This document shows, in pieces, positions 1 through 6,780 of a DNA stretch of 9,439 nucleotides. This DNA comes from Candidatus Martarchaeota archaeon. GTDB lineage: Archaea > Micrarchaeota > Micrarchaeia > Micrarchaeales > Micrarchaeaceae. The notes under the pieces were generated by a model. That model saw nothing but the letters and a program-made list of their open reading frames with translations, was not told the DNA's origin and did not search any database. Where the stretch lies: positions 24,332 through 33,770 of the forward strand of contig JAMCZL010000043.1 of assembly GCA_023485745.1 (NCBI GenBank), given 5' to 3'. The translations under genes were made by a program, and so were the position numbers. The stretch's first letter is position 1; every line of letters begins with the position of its first letter.

Positions 1-992
1 ACTATTGCGAATGCCCCTATTATCATGAATGCGTGTGCCACAATCTGGAATATTACCGCAGTAATGCCTAGCGCAGAGACTGCGGCTATTCCCACGGCTA
101 TGTACCCGGCCTGGGATATTGATGAGTATGCGAACATCTTTTTTATGTTGCGCTGCGCCATTGCCACAAGGTTCCCGAAAAACATAGTAAATATCGCAAG
201 TATCTCGAAAATGTATGATATCTGGCTGTGGTATGCGGCAAACACTATGAATAGCACTTCGAGGGTCGCGACAAAGGCAACCTTCTTGTTTATTCCAGCT
301 ATAAAGGCCGTGACGTAGCCCGGGGAACCCGAATACACGTCTGACACCCATAGGTTGAACGGGAAAAACGCGGCTTCGACGGCAAACGCAGCTATGAAGA
401 GCGCCATCGAGAGCAGCACCAGGTAGTTTCCGCTTATGTGCAGGCTTGCGGAGGCGAGCGCTAGACTGAAGGTTGCATCGTAGGGGAATATCAGGGCGAT
501 CGCGAAGGACATCACGGCTATTGATATCGCGCTCAGCAGGAAAAGCTTGGCAGCCGCCTCCGTGCGGTGGAATCCGTTGAGCGCAACCATAAGTATTGTT
601 GGCACCGCAACCAATTCCGACGCCAGCAGTATTGATATGAGCGAATTTGCCATGGCTATTATGAATATGCCGACCGCCGAGAAGGACAGCAGGAGCGCCA
701 GCGCATTGAATTCTGCCTTATCGTCGTAGAATAGCACGAGTATGAGTATTAATGCGGCGGAGAAGAACGACAGCATTAGCATGGAGAACGGGTATACGTG
801 AAGCACCTCCAATAGTGTGGTATTGACCGATGCCGAGAGCAGATATGCGGAGATTATCGATATTGCGGCTAGGACCACAGACATCGAGGCCAGGGTAAAC
901 CTGCTTTTCCTGTGGAAAATCGAGATTATGCCTAGGAAGGCCAGCCCGGCTATCAGCGCAGGCAAGAAAAACAGTATTTGACTTGTTGCCAT
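1..992 (-). CDS. nuoN: NADH-quinone oxidoreductase subunit N (NuoN), C-terminus cut off by window edge
   Basis: Antiporter-like membrane subunit of complex I, taken to form one of the proton half-channel units in the membrane arm. I translated the open frame by hand from the ATG at 992 to the edge: 330 codons, no stop, about ten hydrophobic segments. Family signs are SELVAVP (Glu126, matching the TM5 Glu), PFNLWVSDVYSGSP (211-224), INKKVAF (234-240, matching the TM8 Lys) and QRNIKKMFAYSSISQAGY (280-297). The TM7 lysine that normally precedes the PFHLW-type motif is Val205-Glu206 here. The start was chosen for the AAAGGT about nine bases upstream; a different frame is open from 1011 but gives no membrane protein. 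It is the last visible operon gene, 32 nt after nuoM. An AT-rich TTTAAATTA in that gap could be a weak internal promoter. Roughly the last third of the usual protein is missing. Confidence 0.93.
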   Translation of the reverse strand, partial: MATSQILFFLPALIAGLAFLGIISIFHRKSRFTLASMSVVLAAISIISAYLLSASVNTTLLEVLHVYPFSMLMLSFFSAALILILVLFYDDKAEFNALALLLSFSAVGIFIIAMANSLISILLASELVAVPTILMVALNGFHRTEAAAKLFLLSAISIAVMSFAIALIFPYDATFSLALASASLHISGNYLVLLSMALFIAAFAVEAAFFPFNLWVSDVYSGSPGYVTAFIAGINKKVAFVATLEVLFIVFAAYHSQISYIFEILAIFTMFFGNLVAMAQRNIKKMFAYSSISQAGYIAVGIAAVSALGITAVIFQIVAHAFMIIGAFAI

Positions 993-1024
993 CGAGATGA
1001 CCTTTGCACAATTTTTTACATAAT

Positions 1025-2425
1025 TTAAATCCTAAATATTATAAACGGGAATATCCCGAACACAAACGCTGCTACTAGGAGTATGGCGTACCCGAGCTTT
1101 TCGGATCTCGGCAGCACGTGCACCACATTGGACCTTTCCCTGTTTGATAGAATGGATTTGTTAACTGCGAAGTACATGTACGCTCCAAGCAGCATTACAG
1201 CCGCAAGGGGCAGCACTCCGTAATACCCGAAACGCTGCTCGGCGCCTATGAAAAGCAGCAGATCTGCTATAAAGCCGGAGGTCAGAGGCACTCCGGTCAT
1301 CGCCAGTATTCCGGCTACGAATGCATATGCGGATGATGCTGCGCCGCTTACTACGCCGCGGAGGCTCCTTATGTCCCTGTCCCCGAATATGTAGTGCATT
1401 GAGCCGACCACTAGGAAAAGCAGTGCTATTGTGACGCCGTGAGAAAGCATGAGGTAGAGCGCGCCGTTTGTCCCGAACGTGTTTAGCGCGCTTATGCCAA
1501 GCATGACTATGCCCATCTCGACTATGGTGGAGTATGCTACGATCCTCTTCATGTCGTTCTGCCGCATAAGCACGAAGATCGAGTAAAATATGGAGATTAC
1601 TGCAAGCCCTGCAACATAGATGTAGGCGGACTGCGCTATGGGGAGCATTTCAAACAGCAGAAGCATCCCGAATCCGCCGAATTTTGTCAGCACCCCGGAA
1701 AGCAGCATCGAACCCTGGGTTGACGCCTCCGAATGGGCGTCCGGAAGCCAGAAGTGCGTAGGGAACAGCGGCATGTTGACCATGAATGCAAGGAACAGCA
1801 GCACGAAGATTATTTCCTGGATGGATACTGGCAGGGACGCAGCGGTCTGCGTTATGGTGGCGATGTTAAGGGAGTGCCCCGGGGTGTAGAAATAAAGCAC
1901 GATTATGCCGAGCAGCAGCATCATGCTCGCGAATATTTCGAATATGAGGAATTCCATTGATGCTATCTTCCTATTTGCCGACCCGAGTATGTTTATCATG
2001 AAGAACATCGCGATTACGCCTATGTCCCAGAATATGAAGAACATGAAAAGGTTGGCTGAGGTAAACAGCCCTGCGGCTGCAATCTGGAAAAGCAGTATCA
2101 GTGAACTGGAAAGCCTTGTCCTGTCCCTTTCAGGATTGCCTGCCACAGACGTCGCAAGCAGCACTATTGAGGACATTATCAGCAGCACTATGGCTATGAA
2201 ATTTATCCTGAAGCTCAGGCCTATTCCAAGGGACGGTATGTATGAGAACTTCTCGATTATGTTTATCGACGACGAGGTAAAGGCGTTGTAGGTTATGTAC
2301 GCGGTTATAAGAAAGCCTATAAGCGTGGAGGCGATGGAGATCGGCCTGCTGGCGCGGGGGCCAGAAAGCAGCGCTGCCACCAGGGCTATTGACGGGACTA
2401 TTATCAGCAGTATTATCGGGAACAT
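1025..2425 (-). CDS. nuoM: NADH-quinone oxidoreductase subunit M (NuoM)
   Basis: Antiporter-like subunit of the complex I membrane arm, 466 residues, slightly shorter than the usual 480-510, with about 14 hydrophobic segments and no soluble domain. The family core is clear: FPTHFWLPDAHSEASTQGS (221-239), VLTKFGGFG (245-253), MKRIVAYSTIVEMG (292-305) and SHGVTIALLF (328-337). Several positions that carry the proton path in E. coli NuoM differ. The TM5 Glu is Asp134, the TM7 Lys is Asn217 (FMVNMPLFP), the TM10 His is Glu303 and the TM12 Glu is Asp388. Lys248 and His329 are kept. The ATG follows the nuoL TAG directly with no intervening base, so translation is probably coupled. A GGCGAT inside the nuoL end may serve as ribosome binding site. 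The subunit assignment is sure; whether it pumps protons normally is open. Confidence 0.95.
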   Translation of the reverse strand: MFPIILLIIVPSIALVAALLSGPRASRPISIASTLIGFLITAYITYNAFTSSSINIIEKFSYIPSLGIGLSFRINFIAIVLLIMSSIVLLATSVAGNPERDRTRLSSSLILLFQIAAAGLFTSANLFMFFIFWDIGVIAMFFMINILGSANRKIASMEFLIFEIFASMMLLLGIIVLYFYTPGHSLNIATITQTAASLPVSIQEIIFVLLFLAFMVNMPLFPTHFWLPDAHSEASTQGSMLLSGVLTKFGGFGMLLLFEMLPIAQSAYIYVAGLAVISIFYSIFVLMRQNDMKRIVAYSTIVEMGIVMLGISALNTFGTNGALYLMLSHGVTIALLFLVVGSMHYIFGDRDIRSLRGVVSGAASSAYAFVAGILAMTGVPLTSGFIADLLLFIGAEQRFGYYGVLPLAAVMLLGAYMYFAVNKSILSNRERSNVVHVLPRSEKLGYAILLVAAFVFGIFPFIIFRI

Positions 2426-4219
2426 CTATATCGCCAAGAACAGCACCAGCAGTATTAGACCGATTATGAATGCCATGAGGTATCTGTTTACCTGGCCGTT
2501 GACCGACAGGCGTATGCCATCGTCTATTCCGAGGAGGCCGCGTGCGCCGGCCTTTATTACGCTGTATATTGAAAAGTCAGCCCTGTAAAATCCGCGCGCG
2601 ACGGCCATTGCGGCTGCCACAACATAGTCGTAGAACCTGTTCACTGCCGGGCTGTTGTACAGCAGGTAGCGCAGAGGTGTCTTGGATGGAAGCCTTGAAG
2701 CATTGCCTTTGCGGAAAAGGTAGTATGCGAAATAGAGGCCCAGGGCCACGAGGACCGTTTCTATCGCCGCGTCAAGCACCCCTATCCTTAGGCCATACGG
2801 TATTTGGACATATTGCGTAGGCACTATGAAAGAGGGTAGCATGAAATAGGCTGCTGATCCGATGAAAACCAACGCGGCCAGGACCACGGCTGGAGCCAGC
2901 ATGGTCTTTGGAAGATGGGAGTACCTTTCTCCGAGCGCGAAGTCCTTGCTTTGCGCTGGCTTCCTTGCCGGGATGAATAGCCACCTGAATATGTATAGGC
3001 TGCTGGCCAGCTCTATTATTGATATCACAGCATATACCACAAAATTGTTTGCTGCGCTGGTGTCTATCGCAACCTTGCCGAAGAATCCGCTGAGCGGAAA
3101 TACGCCTGCCAGGGATATCGCGCCTATGGCGGCAGTCGCAAGAAGCAGCTTGTTCTTGTAGCTTCCGTATATTTTGTATATGTCCTCCTCGCCGTTGTTC
3201 GCTTTCATCATGGACCCTGCGCTCATGAAAAGCAGCGCCTTGTAAAAGGCCTGCACTATAAAGAATAGCATTGCCGCAAGTATCGCGTTCAGGCCCAGGG
3301 CCACGAACATCAGGGCAAGGTCTTCTATTGTTGAGTAGGCGAGTATCTTCTTTATGTGGTGGGAGGTAAGCGCATTTGCAGCCCCTATTGCAGCAGTAAC
3401 CAAGCCAACCGAAACAAGAACCCAGAGCAGCCCCGCATGTGCGAACAGCGGAAGCAGCACCGCTATCAGGAACACGCCCGCCTTGACCATTGTAGACGAA
3501 TGCAGAAATGCGGATACGGGCGTTGGGCCTTCCATGGCGTCGGAAAGCCATTCGTGGAACGGGAACTGCGCGGATTTGGTGAACGCGGCTATCAGTATGA
3601 GAATCAGTGCGAACGGAAGCGCCGCGCCAGAAGGCGCTGACAGTATCGCGTAGATGTTCATTGTATGGTATGCGTTCCACAATATCACTATCGCGGCAAG
3701 CAGCGCCACGTCGCCTATCAGTATCGTGGTTATGGCTTTCCTTGCTGCGCCGGGGGCGTTGGGCTTGTGATACCAAAAGCCTATAAGCAGGTAGCTTGTT
3801 ATTCCAAGCATTTCCCATGCCAGGAATACCAGTATTAAATTCGCGGCCACTGAAAAAAGCATCATGGACGATGCGAATACTAGCATTTCGAAGTAGTATC
3901 TTGGCTGCTCGCTCAGCACGTCCATGAATCCTATTGAGTATGTGAGTATCAGCGGCGTTATTATTCCGACGAGCAGGAGCAGCATTTTATTCAGGGCGAA
4001 AGTCGAAGTCGCTATGCTGAACGTGAATCCGCCTACCGCAAACCATGGCATGCTGGACATGCCTTCAGGCACGTAAAGGAATATGTAGGCTATGACCAGA
4101 AGCGAGAGTAGGCTGGCCGCCAGCGAAGCGTATCCCATGTACCTGTAGCCCTTCCTCATCGGAAATATTGCCAATGCGGTTATGACCAGGGGGACTATAG
4201 GTAGTATTTCTAGTAGCAT
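2426..4219 (-). CDS. nuoL: NADH-quinone oxidoreductase subunit L (NuoL)
   Basis: Distal antiporter-like subunit of complex I, 597 residues (E. coli about 613), with a conserved core and a long C-terminal extension that fits the lateral helix and last TM helix (about 480-597). Motifs seen: FLAWEMLGITSYLLIGFW (132-149, with TM5 Glu136), LIGDVALL (Asp170), AFTKSAQFPFHEWLSDAMEG (212-231, with TM7 Lys215), GPTPVSAFLHSSTMVKAG (231-248, with His240) and FYKALLFMSAGS (325-336, with TM10 Lys327). This is therefore the subunit with the most standard charge set. Odd points: the His pair before Lys327 is replaced (Phe319, Gln323), YSTISQLGYM reads YSTIEDLALM (295-304), and the usual SKDEI after GFF reads GKVAI (381-385), so the TM12 Asp is Val383. 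The start lies 4 nt after the nuoK TGA, with AAAGGA upstream. Confidence 0.97.
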   Translation of the reverse strand: MLLEILPIVPLVITALAIFPMRKGYRYMGYASLAASLLSLLVIAYIFLYVPEGMSSMPWFAVGGFTFSIATSTFALNKMLLLLVGIITPLILTYSIGFMDVLSEQPRYYFEMLVFASSMMLFSVAANLILVFLAWEMLGITSYLLIGFWYHKPNAPGAARKAITTILIGDVALLAAIVILWNAYHTMNIYAILSAPSGAALPFALILILIAAFTKSAQFPFHEWLSDAMEGPTPVSAFLHSSTMVKAGVFLIAVLLPLFAHAGLLWVLVSVGLVTAAIGAANALTSHHIKKILAYSTIEDLALMFVALGLNAILAAMLFFIVQAFYKALLFMSAGSMMKANNGEEDIYKIYGSYKNKLLLATAAIGAISLAGVFPLSGFFGKVAIDTSAANNFVVYAVISIIELASSLYIFRWLFIPARKPAQSKDFALGERYSHLPKTMLAPAVVLAALVFIGSAAYFMLPSFIVPTQYVQIPYGLRIGVLDAAIETVLVALGLYFAYYLFRKGNASRLPSKTPLRYLLYNSPAVNRFYDYVVAAAMAVARGFYRADFSIYSVIKAGARGLLGIDDGIRLSVNGQVNRYLMAFIIGLILLVLFLAI

Positions 4220-4223
4220 CTGA

Positions 4224-4526
4224 TCATTCCTTTATCCTTGAAAGCTTTGTTACGTCAAGGCTGACATCGGCCCTAACCATGTACCTGTAGAATATCACCA
4301 GCAGTATTGCCTCGCTTGCTGCGATGGCCCATATGGCGAATAGGAAAGGCAGTATTGAGCTGCTGCCAACGAAATAAAAGTAGAACACTGTCCCGAGCAG
4401 GGCTGACGCCACGAGCACCACCTCTACCGCAAACACCATTATTACCATGTGCCTGCTTGTTGCTATGCCTGCTGCGCCTATTGAGAATATTGCAAATGCA
4501 AATAGTATCGGGTATATCGGGATCAT
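4224..4526 (-). CDS. nuoK: NADH-quinone oxidoreductase subunit K (NuoK)
   Basis: Small complex I membrane subunit, 100 residues, the same length as in E. coli, with three hydrophobic segments (about 5-23, 28-52, 58-82) and a charged C-terminal tail. It belongs to the E-channel between the quinone site and the antiporter-like subunits. Both intramembrane glutamates are present: Glu35 in VFAVEVVLVAS (31-41) and Glu72 in IAASEAILL (68-76). The motif IAASEA is highly typical of NuoK/MrpC-type proteins. Placed between nuoJ and nuoL inside a full set of complex I genes, NuoK is the right reading rather than MrpC. The ATG overlaps the nuoJ TGA as ATGA, with an AGGTG about seven bases upstream, so translation is likely coupled to nuoJ. 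Confidence 0.96.
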   Translation of the reverse strand: MIPIYPILFAFAIFSIGAAGIATSRHMVIMVFAVEVVLVASALLGTVFYFYFVGSSSILPFLFAIWAIAASEAILLVIFYRYMVRADVSLDVTKLSRIKE

Positions 4527-4999
4527 TTTTTGGCACCTATTCTCTTGAGCAGCAGGAGCGACCCTATCGAAGTTGTGAAAACCATGAACGCAGCGAGGTA
4601 GTATATGGCCACATATGGGACTATGCCTCCGGATATTGCTGCGCCAGTGAAGTAGTTTTGCTGAGCGGAAACTAAGGTAGTGCCAATTAGCGGATAGGAC
4701 ATCGCAATGAAAATTACTACAGAGAGTATGGCAAGCAGCAGCCTGTTCGAATGCCTGAAGTTAGACAGCCCGTAGGAGGCTACGCCAAGTATCAGATATG
4801 TAGATATGCCCCCTATCAGTATGAAAAGTTGTATTATAGCCAGCAGGGGCTGGCCAACCACCACAAATGCTATGGAGTTGAAGAGAAATGCGAAGGCAAG
4901 CGCTATTCCAGAGTGGAATATATCCTTGAATACGAATATTGAGAATATCGCTATGAAATCCAGTATCGCAACTATTCCGAGTAATGCAGTTTCCAGCAT
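4523..4999 (-). CDS. nuoJ: NADH-quinone oxidoreductase subunit J (NuoJ)
   Basis: Complex I membrane subunit of 158 residues with five hydrophobic segments. Its TM3 normally carries the pi-bulge that couples quinone reduction to the proton path. The match rests on the pattern around 33-72: a hydrophobic helix, then PLLAIIQLFILIGGISTYL (51-69), which aligns with the family AxxQVxVYxGAIxVL stretch, followed by a second half ending GSLLLLKRIG. Gly63 aligns with the conserved Gly, but the conserved Tyr (Tyr59 in E. coli) is Leu61. It is a single undivided NuoJ, unlike the split versions of some archaea. The ATG lies 11 nt after the nuoI TAA with only a weak ribosome binding site (TAGTG), so coupling to nuoI is likely. 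It overlaps nuoK by 4 nt. Confidence 0.9.
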   Translation of the reverse strand: MLETALLGIVAILDFIAIFSIFVFKDIFHSGIALAFAFLFNSIAFVVVGQPLLAIIQLFILIGGISTYLILGVASYGLSNFRHSNRLLLAILSVVIFIAMSYPLIGTTLVSAQQNYFTGAAISGGIVPYVAIYYLAAFMVFTTSIGSLLLLKRIGAKK

Positions 5000-5010
5000 G
5001 CAAACACTAT

Positions 5011-5376
5011 TTACTTCAGGTCTTCAGGCCTTTTTATGTAGTCGCGCCTGTCATAAGCCTCGAAGCTGTAGTCCTTTGTAAGTATAAGGCATTTTGTTGG
5101 GCATACTTCCTCGCACAGCGCGCAGAACAGGCACCTCTCCAGGTTTATGAGAGGCATTTTCTTTGTGCCTTTGTCTAAGGTTTCCGTGTCGACCATGTCT
5201 ATGGTCTGATTTGGGCATATCCTTGCGCACGCAGCGCAGCTTATGCACGTTTTCATGTCTAGCTTGTGGATTCCCCGGTAGTTGTCGGTGAGGTTTTCCC
5301 TGTTCTCCGGAAATTCCAGAGTAGAGGGGGGTTTCAGGACCTCCTTGGCAACGTTTATCAGGGGCTTTACTATCAT
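5011..5376 (-). CDS. nuoI: NADH-quinone oxidoreductase subunit I (NuoI), 2x[4Fe-4S] ferredoxin-like
   Basis: Electron-carrying subunit that links the hydrophilic arm to the quinone-reducing end next to NuoH. Two complete four-Cys motifs are visible: Cys44-47-50 with Cys54-Pro, and Cys82-85-88 with Cys92-Pro, each of the form CxxCxxCxxxCP. As in the family, the fourth Cys of each motif should bind the other cluster. An additional Cys96 is present. The N-terminal 40 residues form an amphipathic membrane-contact stretch (KPLINVAKEVLKPP), and YRGIHKLDMKTC resembles the YRGxxxLDxxxC entry of archaeal NuoI. At 121 residues it is shorter than the E. coli (180) and Thermus (182) proteins, lacking mainly the C-terminal tail. 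The start is supported by AAGGTGA, which contains the nuoH TGA stop, five bases before the ATG. Confidence 0.95.
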   Translation of the reverse strand: MIVKPLINVAKEVLKPPSTLEFPENRENLTDNYRGIHKLDMKTCISCAACARICPNQTIDMVDTETLDKGTKKMPLINLERCLFCALCEEVCPTKCLILTKDYSFEAYDRRDYIKRPEDLK

Positions 5377-5380
5377 CTGT

Positions 5381-6418
5381 TCACCTTATGAATAATGCAA
5401 ATGTAACAATTAAATTAATGATTGACAGGGGCAGCAGATAGAGCCATCCGAACCTCAGCAGCCGGTTTATTTTCATCCTGACAACCGTAACGCGTATTAT
5501 CACGATCGCTATTGAAAGTATTATTATCTTGATGAGTATCCAGGCGAAAGGCGGAAGCACAGGACCGCCCCAGCCACCGAAGAACAGCACCGCTATAAGC
5601 AGGGTTCCGACGAATATCCTTGTGTAGTCCAGGAACAGCGCGAGGCCGTAGTATGGCGCGCTGACGTCTGTAAGCCATCCTGCTATCAGCTCGCTGTCGG
5701 CTTCCCTTAGGTCGAACGGGGGCCTTTCCATCTCCGCGAGCATTACTATGAAGAAGACTATGAACCCTATGGGCATGAGTGCTACGTACCAGATGCTTGA
5801 CTGGTTGTTAACTATCGTGGAAAGGCTGTAGCTGTGCGCAAGCATTGCTATCGCAGCTATGACGAGAAGGAGCGGGATCTCGTAGCTTATGAGCATAACT
5901 ATAGACCTTTGCGCGCCTATGGACCCGAATTTATTGCCGGATGCCCATCCGATTATGAACATCAGTATGGGTATGAATGACAAGATCAGGAACACCGCGA
6001 TCAGGGCTAGGCTCGTGTTTATGCCGACAAACGTAGATGTAAGCGGAGTAAATATGACGATGAGCACAAAAAGGGCGTATACTATAGGTAGGGACAGCTT
6101 GAACAGGGGGTTGTCCGCTTTGTCAGGTATTATGTTTTCCTTTGCAAGGAGCTTGACGACGTCAGCCAGGTTCTGGAGTATGCCGAACTTTCCGACATAG
6201 GTCGGGCCGTGCCTTGAATGCGCCCTGGCCATCAGTTTTCTCTCCCCCCATCCGAAAAGGTACACAAACAGAGTCACAAGCACGCCAATTATTATTGCAA
6301 ATACCAGCATGCCCACAAGCAGCGATACCGCCTTGTCTGCAGAAGACGGAAGCACTTGCAACAGTTTTGAGTAGACGTAGCTGAAAACGCTGCTTATGAA
6401 TGGCGAACTTATCTGCAT
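5381..6418 (-). CDS. nuoH: NADH-quinone oxidoreductase subunit H (NuoH)
   Basis: Membrane subunit that forms most of the quinone chamber and anchors the hydrophilic arm. It has about eight to nine hydrophobic segments in 345 residues (E. coli 325). Family motifs: GERKLMARAHSRHGPTYVG (58-76), FGILQNLADVVKLLAKENIIP (78-98) and the loop ERPPFDLREADSELIAGW (231-248), followed by TDVSAPYYG and LFFGGWGGP. Odd points are Arg for the usual Pro in DLPEAE, Asp for the third Glu, and TDVS for the usual TEYS. I chose the ATG at 6418, preceded by GCGGGAT. A TTG at 6445 in the same frame would add nine residues (MPQIRPRDH) and lies only about seven bases after the predicted transcript start, so a near-leaderless form is possible. 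It is the first gene of the operon. Confidence 0.95.
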   Translation of the reverse strand: MQISSPFISSVFSYVYSKLLQVLPSSADKAVSLLVGMLVFAIIIGVLVTLFVYLFGWGERKLMARAHSRHGPTYVGKFGILQNLADVVKLLAKENIIPDKADNPLFKLSLPIVYALFVLIVIFTPLTSTFVGINTSLALIAVFLILSFIPILMFIIGWASGNKFGSIGAQRSIVMLISYEIPLLLVIAAIAMLAHSYSLSTIVNNQSSIWYVALMPIGFIVFFIVMLAEMERPPFDLREADSELIAGWLTDVSAPYYGLALFLDYTRIFVGTLLIAVLFFGGWGGPVLPPFAWILIKIIILSIAIVIIRVTVVRMKINRLLRFGWLYLLPLSIINLIVTFALFIR

Positions 6419-6445
6419 ATGATCCCGCGGTCGTATTTGGGGCAA

Positions 6446-6511
6446 CCTTAATACATCTACTTTGCTACTTAACTATATAAAATTAATCTAAAAAGTTATT
6501 TGGGTGTATAA
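6446..6511. promoter_or_regulatory. Divergent promoter region between nuoH operon and 87-residue gene
   Basis: AT-rich spacer with a TATATAAAA core at 6474-6482, read as TTTTATATA on the minus strand. On the minus strand the usual archaeal spacing of about 26 nt puts the nuoH transcript start near 6452, giving a leader of about 33 nt to the ATG at 6418. On the plus strand the start would fall near 6500-6504, giving a very short leader that includes GGGTG at 6502-6506 before the TTG at 6512. No second TATA-like element is as good in this spacer, so one element may serve both directions. The transcript starts are inferred from spacing only. Confidence 0.55.
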
Positions 6512-6775
6512 TTGCTAGGCGAAAATGCGAAAGAGGTAATAGACAGGGGCGAGATCAGGGTGCGGGTGCGCAGATCTGGAATGTTTCAGTTCATAGTCTT
6601 CAAGGTGCGCAGGGTGCCCATAGGAAAAGAGCTTTTTGTGGAGCTTTTTGTAGACAGGGTAATAGATGCTGGAGAGCTGAAAAGGCTGGCCAACGAAATA
6701 GGGCTGCCCGTAGAAGCGGAAAAGGTAAGGGCATTCCCGGACGGCAAGGGAGCCGTGGATTTCATAGGGCTGTGA
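6512..6775 (+). CDS. Small charged hypothetical protein (87 aa, TTG start)
   Basis: I do not recognise this protein. It has 87 residues, is soluble and highly charged, and has no Cys, signal peptide or membrane segment. The pattern suggests two or three beta-strands (EIRVRVRR 14-21; MFQFIVFKVRRV 24-35; ELFVELFVDRV 40-50), a helix (DAGELKRLANEIG 52-64) and a final strand around 68-86. The TTG start is supported by GGGTG five bases upstream; no in-frame ATG occurs before residue 24, which lies inside the apparent fold. Arg codons are mostly AGG or CGC/CGG-type and Ile codons ATA, as in the nuo genes, which favours this frame over the overlapping minus-strand frame. It is transcribed divergently from nuoH and ends 5 bp from the convergent surface-protein gene. 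A link to complex I is possible only from position. Confidence 0.72.
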   Translation: MLGENAKEVIDRGEIRVRVRRSGMFQFIVFKVRRVPIGKELFVELFVDRVIDAGELKRLANEIGLPVEAEKVRAFPDGKGAVDFIGL

Positions 6776-6780
6776 GGCCT

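Noticed and set aside
718..1011. Minus-strand open frame of 97 codons over the start of nuoN
   Set aside because: It is another frame of the nuoN 5' end. The frame from 992 gives a continuous NuoN with family motifs, while this one stops early and resembles nothing.
2400..2470. Recurring CAGCAGTATTA-like words here and elsewhere in the nuo genes
   Set aside because: They are the complement of codons for Leu/Ile runs (ATACTGCTG) in membrane helices, not a spaced repeat array.
2772..3818. Minus-strand open frame of 348 codons in an alternate frame inside nuoL
   Set aside because: It lies wholly within nuoL, is full of Arg, His and Cys in an uneven, low-complexity way, has no membrane or domain pattern, and is explained by the GC-leaning third positions of nuoL.
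1025..6418. Mrp-type Na+/H+ antiporter or membrane-bound hydrogenase reading of the operon
   Set aside because: The NuoH quinone-chamber motifs, the 2x[4Fe-4S] NuoI and the H-I-J-K-L-M-N order fit complex I; no hydrogenase large subunit or Mrp-specific subunit is present.
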